Shown piece after piece: positions 56,772 to 64,000 of a stretch of DNA of 64,000 bases. Below the pieces are notes generated by a model that made no database searches, was not told where the DNA came from, and worked only from the letters and a program-made list of their open reading frames with translations. Source of the DNA: Lichenicoccus sp964247695 (GTDB lineage: Bacteria > Pseudomonadota > Alphaproteobacteria > Acetobacterales > Acetobacteraceae). A program made the position numbers and the translations under genes. Where the stretch lies: NCBI GenBank assembly GCA_964247695.1, contig CAXTVI010000002.1, positions 1 to 64,000 on the forward strand, written 5' to 3'. Within the stretch, counting starts at the first letter, position 1. Each line of letters begins with the position of its first letter.

Positions 56772-57685
56772 CCATGCCCCGGCTGGTCGCGACGGTGCTG
56801 GCGGCGGCCTTCGCGGTCTGGATCGTCTCGCTCGGCCTGTTCACGCTGACCCAGGCGCAGCAGGCGCTGGTGGTACGGCTCGGCAAGCCGGTGGCGACCT
56901 ACACCGATCCCGGGCTGCATCTGAAGCTGCCGTTCATCGACACGGTGGTGTTCTACGAGCGCCGGCTGCTGCCGCTCGAGCCGCCCGCCGACCAGATCAT
57001 CCTGGGCGACCAGAAGCGGATCGAGGTGGAGACCTTCTCCCGGTTCCGGATCGACAACCCGCTGCGCTTCTACCAGTCGGTCGGCACGCTGGATCAGGCC
57101 CGCTCGCAACTCGCGCAGATCGTCAGCACGTCGCTGCGGCGCGAGCTCGGGCAGATCTCGCTGCCGGTGCTGCTGACGCCGCGACGCAACCACGTCACCG
57201 ACACGATACGCGACGAGGTGGCGCAGGAGGCGGCAGGCCTCGGCGTGCGCGTGGTGGACGTGCAGATCCGGCGCGCCGACCTGCCGGCGGAAACCAGCCA
57301 GGCGATCTATGACCGGATGATGTCCGAGCGCCTGCGCGAGGCCAAGGAACTGCGTGCCGAGGGCTTCGAGTGGGGCCAGACGATCCGCGCCCGCGCGGAT
57401 CGGGATCGCACGGTACTGCTGTCGGATGCGCAGCGGCAGAGCCAGACCCTGCGAGGCGACGGCGACGCCGAGGCCAACCGCATCGCGACCGCGTCGTATG
57501 CGAAGGACCCGGAGTTCTTCGATCTCTACCGCACGCTGCAGGTCTATCGCACCGGCCTGACGCAGGGCGGCGCGACGCTGGTGCTCTCGCCGTCGAACTA
57601 CCTGATGCGCTATTTCGAGAACGGTCCGTTTCCCGGGCACGCGGCGCCGGCCGACCAGCAGCTTCCGGAGGGCGACAAGCCATGA
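56768..57685 (+). CDS. hflC: FtsH protease modulator HflC
   Basis: A 305-residue HflC with an N-terminal helix (about 8-27) and an SPFH domain (VVRLGKPVATYTDPGLHLKLPFIDTV, VRVVDVQIRRADLP). The coiled-coil segment SERLREAKELRAEGFE is typical. It overlaps hflK by ATGA and the next gene by 4 bases. Confidence 0.95.
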   Translation: MTMPRLVATVLAAAFAVWIVSLGLFTLTQAQQALVVRLGKPVATYTDPGLHLKLPFIDTVVFYERRLLPLEPPADQIILGDQKRIEVETFSRFRIDNPLRFYQSVGTLDQARSQLAQIVSTSLRRELGQISLPVLLTPRRNHVTDTIRDEVAQEAAGLGVRVVDVQIRRADLPAETSQAIYDRMMSERLREAKELRAEGFEWGQTIRARADRDRTVLLSDAQRQSQTLRGDGDAEANRIATASYAKDPEFFDLYRTLQVYRTGLTQGGATLVLSPSNYLMRYFENGPFPGHAAPADQQLPEGDKP

Positions 57686-58659
57686 CGAGCAGATACAATC
57701 CTGTCGCCGGATTGCTGGCCGCACTGGTGCTGTGCCTGCTGCTCGCGACGCCGGCGATCGCCGTTGACGTCTCCGAACTGAGCGATTTCGAGAACAATCC
57801 CTGCGTGATGACGCTGGCTGCCCGCAACAAGGCGCAGCATGTCGATGCGCCGGACAGCGCGCTATCGGACAACTGCGATCGCGCGCACGGCGATCCCGAG
57901 GCGGCCTGGGGTTTCCTGCTGCGCACCTGGCAGCCGCCTGGCAGCTATTCGTACTCGTACACCGCGCCGGTGCGCCTGGGGTTCGGCGGCGTGGTCCTGG
58001 CGCTTCTGCAGGCGCTGCTGGTCTATACCGTGCTCGGCGCGCCGGTGCGGCCGGCTACACGTCTGCTGGTCCGAGAGACGAGCAGGCCCGATCGGTCGCG
58101 ACCGGCGGTCGAGACCATGCTCGCGCTGCTGCTGCGCATTGGCATCGGCTCGCTCTGTCTCGCCCTGCTGTCGCTGCCGTTCCTCAAGCTGCTGGGCAGC
58201 ATTGTCCTGGTCGCGTTGATCGCGGTGGCGGTTCGTCGGCCGCCGCGGCCGGCAATCGAGCCGGGACCAGGCTCCGCCGTCGCGGTGATCATCACCGACA
58301 TCCTCAACGATGCAGCCCTCGCCGCACCGGGCCTGCTGGCTTTGGCGCTGGTCGCGCGCGGCGTCTGGACGTTGCTGGCGGCGACGGTCCTGCTCTGTCT
58401 CGTGGCCTCGATCCCCCGGGTGCGGCAGGCACGCCTGGCCCTGCGTCGCAGCCGGCCCGGCACGCTCGCGAGCGCGATCCTGCTCGCTGTCAGCGTGGCG
58501 ATCCTCGGCCTGTCCGATCCGCCGGTCGTGCGCCTGACCGGCAACCAGGCGAGCATCGTGGCGGCCCTGGTCTCGATCGGCTTTACGCTGTTCGTGCTGT
58601 GGCGCGGCGGCCTATTGGAGCAGCTCCGCTCCCTGCGGCGTCCCGTGTCCGGCGGCTGA
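57682..58659 (+). CDS. unknown membrane protein downstream of hflKC
   Basis: A 325-residue protein I do not recognise. It begins with a signal-like helix (GLLAALVLCLLLATPAIAV), then a ~70-residue periplasmic loop with two cysteines (NNPCVMTLAAR, LSDNCDRAHG) that may form a disulfide, and then about eight hydrophobic helices. It overlaps hflC by ATGA, which implies co-expression with the FtsH regulators. The function is unknown. Confidence 0.7.
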   Translation: MTSRYNPVAGLLAALVLCLLLATPAIAVDVSELSDFENNPCVMTLAARNKAQHVDAPDSALSDNCDRAHGDPEAAWGFLLRTWQPPGSYSYSYTAPVRLGFGGVVLALLQALLVYTVLGAPVRPATRLLVRETSRPDRSRPAVETMLALLLRIGIGSLCLALLSLPFLKLLGSIVLVALIAVAVRRPPRPAIEPGPGSAVAVIITDILNDAALAAPGLLALALVARGVWTLLAATVLLCLVASIPRVRQARLALRRSRPGTLASAILLAVSVAILGLSDPPVVRLTGNQASIVAALVSIGFTLFVLWRGGLLEQLRSLRRPVSGG

Positions 58660-59577
58660 AGCGGCCGCACCGGCTGAAGCGTCAAGTGCGCGGCGGAGGC
58701 CTCCCGCGTCCAGCCAGACGGCGCCGCAGCGTCCGGCCGCGAGCTCCTGGGCGATGCGCGGAAAGCTGTCCGGGTCCAGTTGGCAGGCCCGCCCATAGGC
58801 CGCGAGTGCCGTCGGCATGTCCGAGAGCGCCTGATACGCGCTGCCGAGGTTGTGCCAGGTCTGTGCACGCTGCGGCTCGAGGGCCAGCGCCTGCAGGTAG
58901 GCGTCCCGGGCGGGCGCGGGCTGCGTGTTTTCCTGCCATGCCGCACCGAGATCGTGCAGGATCGCGGCGTCCCGCGGCAATAGCCGCGCGGCTTCGCCCA
59001 GGGCGGCTGCTGCCTGGTGCCATTCCCGGCGCCCGAACCTGAGCTGTCCGAGTGCCTGATGCAGCTCGCCCGACAGGGGGTGCCGGCGGACGGCCTCGGT
59101 GGCGCGCCCGGGATCGCCGGCAGTCAGCAGGGCGGCAGCGTAGCCACGCATGTCCGGCTGGCTGAAGGGTCGCAGCGCCAGCGCGGTCGCGAAGCTCCCG
59201 CACGCTTCGCCGGGCCTGCCACCGGCCAGCAGGGCGTGCGCCAGGCCAAGATGCGCCGCTGCCAGCGCCGGCTCCAGGCCGGTGGCTGCCCGGTAGGCCT
59301 GCGCCGCCGCCGGCCAGTCGGCACGACGCGACAGCACCCGGCCAAGGGTCAGGTGCGACGCGGCGGCCTTGGGATCCGCGGCCAGCGCGCGTTGCGCCCA
59401 GCCGAAAGCTTCGTCGCCGTCGCCTGCCTCGGCCGCCAGGATGGCGAGCAGGCGCATCGGAGCGGCGTCCTGGCCCAGCTCCGCCGCACGCCGGAACAGG
59501 CGACGCGCCTCGAGCGCGTCGCCGCTGCGATGCCGTGCCATCCCGTATGCGAACAGGGTAGCGGCGTCTGTCTGCAT
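58612..59577 (-). CDS. tetratricopeptide repeat protein
   Basis: A 321-residue protein built mostly of TPR units (ARRLFRRAAELGQDAAPMRLLAILA, ASHLTLGRVLSRRADWPAAAQAYRAATGLEPALAAAHLGLAHAL, AAILHDLGAAWQENTQPAPARDAYLQALALEPQRAQTWHNLGSAYQAL). No signal peptide is visible. It probably mediates protein contacts. It converges on the membrane protein gene with a 48-base overlap. A start at 59613 is possible. Confidence 0.82.
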   Translation of the reverse strand: MQTDAATLFAYGMARHRSGDALEARRLFRRAAELGQDAAPMRLLAILAAEAGDGDEAFGWAQRALAADPKAAASHLTLGRVLSRRADWPAAAQAYRAATGLEPALAAAHLGLAHALLAGGRPGEACGSFATALALRPFSQPDMRGYAAALLTAGDPGRATEAVRRHPLSGELHQALGQLRFGRREWHQAAAALGEAARLLPRDAAILHDLGAAWQENTQPAPARDAYLQALALEPQRAQTWHNLGSAYQALSDMPTALAAYGRACQLDPDSFPRIAQELAAGRCGAVWLDAGGLRRALDASAGAAASAAGHGTPQGAELLQ

Positions 59578-59637
59578 GACAGGACGGTAGGCAGGAGGTT
59601 GCCCAGGATGCAAGCCGGGGGAACCCGCTCCAGCAGC

Positions 59638-60390
59638 CTACATTGCGCTTCCACCTGAGACGACCAACGACTCCCCGGTGATCCAGCTTGCCTCGTGAGA
59701 GGCAAGAAAAGCCACTGCAGCGGCAATGTCCTCAGGCTGGCCGGCGCGTCCGAGCGGCATGGTCGCGACAACCGTTTCCTCGAACGGACCCCCAGCCAAG
59801 CCACCGGAGCGGGTCCCTTCAGTGACAACGAAGCCAGGGTTCACACCGTTCACGCGGATCTTCCGCGCCGCAAGTTCTTTTGCGAGAGACTTCGTCATGG
59901 AGTCGACCGAACCCTTCGTGCCGACATAAATCGCGGCGTCTGGTGGCGCAAGCGTGCTGACGATCGACCCTATGTTGACGATGCTGCCACCCTCGGCAGG
60001 AAACAGCGGAAGAGCGGCTTTCGTCGCCAGCAATAGCCCGAAGACGTTGATGTCGTAATGCCGCTTGAACTCCAAAACCGATAGGCTCTCGATCGGTCCA
60101 AAGCCGTAGACCCCCGCATTGTTAACCAGAACGTCGACGTGACCAAATGAGCTGCGAACCTCATCGAACATGCGGGACATGTCCTCCTCGCTCGCTACGC
60201 TTCCTCCGATCGCAACAGCTTTGCCACCGGCTGACAGGATGTGATCCACTGTCAGGTAGGCGCCCTCCTTGCTGGAGGCATAGTTTACGATAACCGTGGC
60301 GCCTTCTGATGCGAGCCGCTTCGCAATACCTGCGCCGATGCCCTTAGAGGAACCTGTGACGACGGCAATCTTATCGGTAAATCTTGCCAT
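59638..60390 (-). CDS. SDR family oxidoreductase (FabG/glucose dehydrogenase-like)
   Basis: A 250-residue classical SDR. The cofactor motif is TGSSKGIGAGIA, NNAG is intact, and the catalytic region GSIVSTLAPPDAAIYVGTK supplies Ser, Tyr and Lys. The C-terminal ITGESLVVSGGSAM is typical. The gene looks less GC-rich than its neighbours, consistent with acquisition. The 257 bases before the LysR gene (60391-60647) hold no recognised gene. Confidence 0.88.
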   Translation of the reverse strand: MARFTDKIAVVTGSSKGIGAGIAKRLASEGATVIVNYASSKEGAYLTVDHILSAGGKAVAIGGSVASEEDMSRMFDEVRSSFGHVDVLVNNAGVYGFGPIESLSVLEFKRHYDINVFGLLLATKAALPLFPAEGGSIVNIGSIVSTLAPPDAAIYVGTKGSVDSMTKSLAKELAARKIRVNGVNPGFVVTEGTRSGGLAGGPFEETVVATMPLGRAGQPEDIAAAVAFLASHEASWITGESLVVSGGSAM

Positions 60391-60647
60391 TTTAATGATC
60401 CTAGCTGATTTTGAAGGACGGGAGCGGAGAGTAGTCTCTCACCCGGCAGGCGCCGAAGCAGAGTCGGTATCTACCAAGCCTCGATCGGGCTCCGGTCAAT
60501 TCCGAAATACGCGCCGATGGCGGCACAATGTCTAGATGGCAATTTGCACAACCGCGGCACACGTCAAAGCCGCTCATCAGCTTTGACATCTTCCATCGCG
60601 ATGGGGTGACTTCATCCTAAAGGCGGCTAGTGCTGAACATGCCTTAG

Positions 60648-61514
60648 TTAGGCGTTTGGCGGAGGCATGCCTTTGGAAACCTGCTCAGCGACAAACTCCA
60701 GCACGGCTCTAACGGCAGGCATCCGGCGTAAGTCGGAATGAACAACTAGGAAGATGTCGCGCGACACCCGGTTCAGGTCTGCTGGCAGTGCATACAAGCC
60801 CTTGTCCTGAAACCCTAAGAATGCCGGGAGGACCGCAATGCCCAAGCCTGCCCGAGCAGCAGCAGCCTGACAGCCGAGGTCGTTGGCTCGAAAGACAACA
60901 GGGCGCTCATCAGCAAACTCCATCAGCCACTTCTGTTCCAGAACATGATCCAGCCTGGTGTCATAGGCGATGAACTGCCAGTCGGCCGGAGGTCTCTCCG
61001 TGTAGCCAGGCGCTGCGTAAAGCCGGAAGTCCATCGTCCCGACCTTGCGGGTCACGCTGCTGGCCTCCTGCGGTCGTGTGATACGCACCGCGATGTCCGC
61101 CTCCTGCTGGCTCAATGAGACGACATTCTGGTTGGACAGGAGAGTCAGATGAAGCTCCGGGTAGAGGCTTCGGAGCGCAGCAAGGCGAGGCGCAAGGAAG
61201 AAGCTGGCGAAGGCCGGAGGAGTGCTGAGCGTGACGATGCCGGATAATGGTGAGTGCTGCGCCTTCACAGCGCGCTCCACGGAATGAGCCTCGGTCTGCA
61301 TGCCGCGAGCCAAGGATGCGACCCTCTGCCCGGCTTCGGTCAACACCCAGCGCTTCGGCAGCCGCTCAATCAGCATCGTGTTGAAGACCTGCTCCAGCGC
61401 TGAGACCCGGCGCCCAACGGTAGCATGGTCGACCTTCAGGGCGCGGGCTGCGCCGGACAGGGTGCCTGTCTCGGCCAGCGCGATGAAGTGCCGCATGTCC
61501 TCCCAGTCAAACAT
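60648..61514 (-). CDS. LysR family transcriptional regulator
   Basis: A 288-residue LysR regulator. The HTH (MRHFIALAETGTLSGAARALKVDHATVGRRVSALE, about 7-41) and the LysR substrate-binding domain (LSGIVTLSTPPAFASFFLAPRLAALRSLYPELHLTLL) are clear. It is divergent from the GST gene (117 bases) and upstream of the SDR gene on the same strand, so it may control one or both. Confidence 0.9.
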   Translation of the reverse strand: MFDWEDMRHFIALAETGTLSGAARALKVDHATVGRRVSALEQVFNTMLIERLPKRWVLTEAGQRVASLARGMQTEAHSVERAVKAQHSPLSGIVTLSTPPAFASFFLAPRLAALRSLYPELHLTLLSNQNVVSLSQQEADIAVRITRPQEASSVTRKVGTMDFRLYAAPGYTERPPADWQFIAYDTRLDHVLEQKWLMEFADERPVVFRANDLGCQAAAARAGLGIAVLPAFLGFQDKGLYALPADLNRVSRDIFLVVHSDLRRMPAVRAVLEFVAEQVSKGMPPPNA

Positions 61515-61631
61515 CTGTGCAGTTTCTCACATCGGGTGTGCGAGAATACCGCGTTCTGCATGAAGGTGTCGAAGCCTACTTGTCTGTGCATCGGACCCGC
61601 ACCGGGCTCGGACCAGGAAGGCCAGCCACCC

Positions 61632-62318
61632 ATGAAGATCTTTGATCGTGCGGGATTTCCAAACCCGTCTCGCGTCCGCATCGTGTTGGCGGAAAAGAAG
61701 CTGGACGCGCAGATAGAGTTCGTGTCCGTGGACCTCATCGGCGCCGAGCACAAGCAGATCGCCTTCCTCGCCAAGAACCCGTCGGGCGTGCTTCCGGTGC
61801 TGCAGCTTGATGACGGGACCTACATCTCCGAGAGCACGGCAATCACCGAGTATCTCGACAACCTCGATGGCGAACCGACGCTGACCGGCCGGACACCGCG
61901 CGAGAAGGCGATGATCCACATGATGCAGCGGCGTGCCGAAGCCGATGTCCTCGACGCCGTTGGCAACTACTTCCACAACGCAACGCCCGGCCTCGGCCCC
62001 ATACTGCAGGTCTACAAGAACCCCGAGTGGCTGGACCGGACCGCGTGGGGCAGGCAGCAGCGAGACAAGGCCTTGGACGGGCTGAGGTACTTCGACGGTG
62101 TCCTGAGGACCAACGCCTACGTCGCGGGCGACGCCTTCTCGATGGCCGACATCACTCTCTTTGCCGGGCTGATGTTCGCCAACGCTGCGGCCATGGCGAT
62201 CCCGGAGGAATACGTGGCTCTGAGCGCCTGGCGGTCGAAGATCGCCGAACTGCCGAGCGTCAAGAACCGGAGCGGCCAAGACTTTCTTCCGGAAGACCTC
62301 CGTCGCCTCGGCTTCTGA
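61632..62318 (+). CDS. glutathione S-transferase
   Basis: A 228-residue GST. The thioredoxin-like N-terminus (KIFDRAGFPNPSRVRIVLAEKKL) has the cis-proline and ESTA segment GVLPVLQLDDGTYISESTAITEYLD. The C-terminal helical domain has the AGDAFSMADITLFAGLMF motif. It likely conjugates glutathione to electrophiles; the substrate is unknown. It is divergent from the LysR regulator. Confidence 0.9.
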   Translation: MKIFDRAGFPNPSRVRIVLAEKKLDAQIEFVSVDLIGAEHKQIAFLAKNPSGVLPVLQLDDGTYISESTAITEYLDNLDGEPTLTGRTPREKAMIHMMQRRAEADVLDAVGNYFHNATPGLGPILQVYKNPEWLDRTAWGRQQRDKALDGLRYFDGVLRTNAYVAGDAFSMADITLFAGLMFANAAAMAIPEEYVALSAWRSKIAELPSVKNRSGQDFLPEDLRRLGF

Positions 62319-62344
62319 CCACGTCGGCCGACCAAGCCTCACTT

Positions 62345-62690
62345 TTCGTGCGGTCACAGTTCATTAGGGACACCAAAACCGAGTTGCTCTTCAACCACTC
62401 CAGTCGGGTCTACTACTTCGGGGGCTTGCCGGTGCGGACCGCGGGCTCAAGGTCGACTACCCCCGGCATCCCGCAGCACATGCATCCGGTAGTGGCTCTC
62501 GTGACCGCAGGCGTCGAGATGGCTGTCCTCGGACTGACCTACGGTGACTATGCAGAGGACGTCCGCCATGCAGTGGTCGGCGCTTACCCGCGCTCCACGG
62601 CTTTCAAGGAGGATATCCTCCAAGCGTTCTACGATGGCATCAAGCACAAACCAGCCACGACGTTGGTAACGTCAAGGCAGATGTTCGGCA
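62345..62690 (+). pseudogene. HD-domain phosphohydrolase remnant (internally deleted, frameshifted)
   Basis: The beginning (IRDTKTELLFNHSSRVYYFGG) and the end (TTPGIPQHMHPVVALVTAGVEM, FKEDILQAFYDGIKHKP) match HD phosphohydrolases of the cyanamide hydratase-like group. About 70 residues between them, including the expected HD metal ligands, are missing at about 62425-62457. A one-base loss near 62662 then shifts the frame. The product would be inactive. Confidence 0.72.
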
Positions 62691-62980
62691 GAACCTGGCG
62701 GCGCCGATCGTCATCGATCTGCATCAGCGACTCGGCGAGCAGCGCACGAGGCTGTCGCGTGGCGACGCCGTCGCTCAGGTCATCGGCTATCTGCTGAGCA
62801 GCCGCTCGCGTCCATCCGGTTCCTGGATGACGGGCAGCTCTGCATCAGCAACAACGGCGGCCGAACCCGCGCCGAGGGGCATCGCGCCTGAGCGCCAGTC
62901 GTGGCCGTTCTGCTGCTTGGATCGCGGTGAACAGCGCGCCGCCACCATGTACAGCCAAATCGTTACGGCGAAGATAGCCA
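62665..62980 (+). mobile_element. IS66 family transposase (TnpC) C-terminal remnant
   Basis: In shifting frames the stretch reads QRTRLSRGDAVAQVIGYLLS, then RFLDDGQLCISNNGG, then RGIAPERQSWPFCCLDRGEQRAATMYSQIVTAK. These are the end motifs of IS66 transposase in correct order, but three frames are needed, so it is decayed. It starts directly after the damaged HD gene with no inverted repeat seen. Confidence 0.7.
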
Positions 62981-62990
62981 GCGCATCTGA

Positions 62991-63146
62991 GAGCGGATCA
63001 GGCAGCCGTTCGGCTGGATCGAGGCGACCGTTGGCCTGCGGGAGACCCGGCATGGCGGTCTCGATCGTGTCGGCTGGATCGTCACCCTGACAGCAACGGC
63101 CGCCGACGTCATCCGGCTGCCAATACTGCTCCAGGCATCAGCATGA
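62991..63146 (+). mobile_element. IS5/IS1182-like transposase C-terminal remnant
   Basis: The frame from 62991 encodes ERIRQPFGWIEATVGLRETR and then GLDRVGWIVTLTATAADVIRLPILLQASA with a stop at 63144-63146. This is the familiar C-terminal end of DDE transposases of the IS5/IS1182 type (FGWxK, AxNLxRLPxLL). Only about 51 residues remain. No terminal repeats were seen. Confidence 0.6.
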
Positions 63147-63317
63147 CCATGTCGCGGAACACGCAGTTTTGTTCGGCATGCCCCACCTGTTCGGTCGTTC
63201 GATCCGCCAATACGTCGGCTCGGATCGCTTTTCGATGACGGCTCTGACGATCATGCCACCATACAACTTCCGCAGCCTGATAGGTTGCGGGCGATTGCTT
63301 GCCGTTAGAGAGGCCGG
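63147..63317. other. non-coding spacer after the IS remnants
   Basis: No gene or repeat recognised. The stretch lies between the transposase remnant and the ModA-like gene and probably contains the promoter of the latter; GAGAGG just before 63318 is a possible ribosome site. Confidence 0.4.
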
Positions 63318-64000
63318 ATGCGTGGGATTGGGTTCCGCTGGCTGCTGATGGCGGCCCTGACGATCACCGGAACCCGGGGCGGCCCGGCCCTGGCGGCCGA
63401 ACTTCATGTCATCGTCGCCAACAGCGCCCGCGCGGCGCTCCTCCGGCTCGCGCCTGCCTATGAGCTGCAGTCCGGCGACCGGATCGACATCGAGGCCGGC
63501 CTCTCGGGCGGCGGCGGCGGCAACTCGATCCCCGCCCGGCTCGCCCATGGCATGGCGGCCGACGTGCTGGTGATCCTGCGGCCCGATCTGGACAAGATCG
63601 CGGCGAGGGGTCTTGTCCTGCAGGACGGCATCGAGGACGTCGCGGGCGCGCGCGTCGCGACCCTGGTCCGGACGGATACGCCTTCCGCCGACCTCGGCAG
63701 CCTGGCGGGGCTGCGTCACGCGCTGCTGACAGCCGGATCGATCGCCTATCCCGATGGCGGCAGCGGCGCCTTCGTGTCGCACATCCTGTTCCGGCGGCTC
63801 GGTGTCCAGGCGGCGATCGCGGGCCGGACGCATGAGATCAAGGGCATGCCGGTGGCACGCGCGGTCGCCGAGGGGCAGGACGCGATCGGCTTCCAGCAGG
63901 TGAGCGAGATCGGCGACGTGTCGGGCCTGCGCATCGTGCCGCTGCCCCCTGCGCTGCAGATGCCGGACGCGATCGCGGCGGGGATCGCCAGCGGCAGCCG
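63318..64000 (+). CDS. ModA-like periplasmic substrate-binding protein (3' end outside window)
   Basis: The first 227 residues are visible and the frame is open to the window end. A signal peptide (WLLMAALTITGTRGGPALA-A) is followed by ELHVIVANSARAALLRLAPAYE, AADVLVILRPDLDKIAARGLV, and IAYPDGGSGAFVSHILFRRLGV. These match the molybdate/sulfate-type SBP_bac_11 fold. The usual oxyanion-binding Ser residues near SNS(A)R are plausible. Substrate not certain. Confidence 0.82.
   Translation, partial: MRGIGFRWLLMAALTITGTRGGPALAAELHVIVANSARAALLRLAPAYELQSGDRIDIEAGLSGGGGGNSIPARLAHGMAADVLVILRPDLDKIAARGLVLQDGIEDVAGARVATLVRTDTPSADLGSLAGLRHALLTAGSIAYPDGGSGAFVSHILFRRLGVQAAIAGRTHEIKGMPVARAVAEGQDAIGFQQVSEIGDVSGLRIVPLPPALQMPDAIAAGIASGS

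Overview
The window is a GC-rich chromosomal segment of an alphaproteobacterium. The DUF3576 / leuS / lptE / holA block, the glpSTPQUV-type glycerol transporter, the DUF1489 and TIGR02466 proteins and the overall codon use fit Rhodospirillales, most likely Acetobacteraceae. That placement is inference from gene content, because no 16S rRNA is present. Most of the window is densely packed core and catabolic genes, with many ATGA or GTGA four-base overlaps. The only clearly decayed stretches are a toxin-antitoxin scar near 10.6-10.97 kb and an insertion-sequence graveyard near 62.3-63.15 kb. A run of 100 N (29636-29735) marks a scaffold join.

Layout: 0.2-6 kb holds a single-domain response regulator, a tRNA-Arg(CCU) gene split by a self-splicing-type group I intron, and the minus-strand housekeeping run DUF3576 lipoprotein, leuS, lptE, holA. 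6-10.97 kb holds a large SARP-like regulator, an Old Yellow Enzyme, a GNAT acetyltransferase and a broken AbrB/PemK-type locus. 10.96-21.55 kb is a catabolic island: a four-carbon sugar-acid pathway (otnK, otnI, ltnD, and divergent otnC), an NAD-dependent SDR, a ribose-type ABC transporter and a divergent LacI-family regulator. Three copies of one palindromic operator-like sequence tie the regulator, transporter and pathway together.

21.5-37.2 kb is mainly housekeeping: a lytic transglycosylase lipoprotein, DUF1489, an SDR, a secreted nucleoside hydrolase, hemW, kup, a YggS-type PLP protein, two unknown proteins (one cut by the gap), rsmB, rpe, a heparinase II/III-like protein and a glycosyltransferase. 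37.3-42 kb carries a second ribose/rhamnose-type ABC transporter whose ATPase and first permease are fused in one polypeptide. 42-46.7 kb has a sulfite-oxidase-family enzyme, murQ divergent from a beta-lactamase-fold hydrolase, a TIGR02466 oxygenase-like protein and a GlpR-like DeoR regulator. The complete glycerol ABC operon glpSTPQUV follows (46.85-52.84 kb), with an inverted repeat in its promoter.

52.9-58.7 kb is a membrane-centred run: an unknown protein, an NRAMP-family transporter with an altered metal-site motif, a TerC/YjbE-family protein, hflK, hflC and an unrecognised membrane protein. The last part (58.6-64 kb) holds a TPR protein, then a less GC-rich accessory stretch (SDR, LysR regulator, GST). 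It ends with a deleted HD phosphohydrolase, IS66 and IS5-like transposase remnants, and the start of a ModA-like binding protein that runs off the window.
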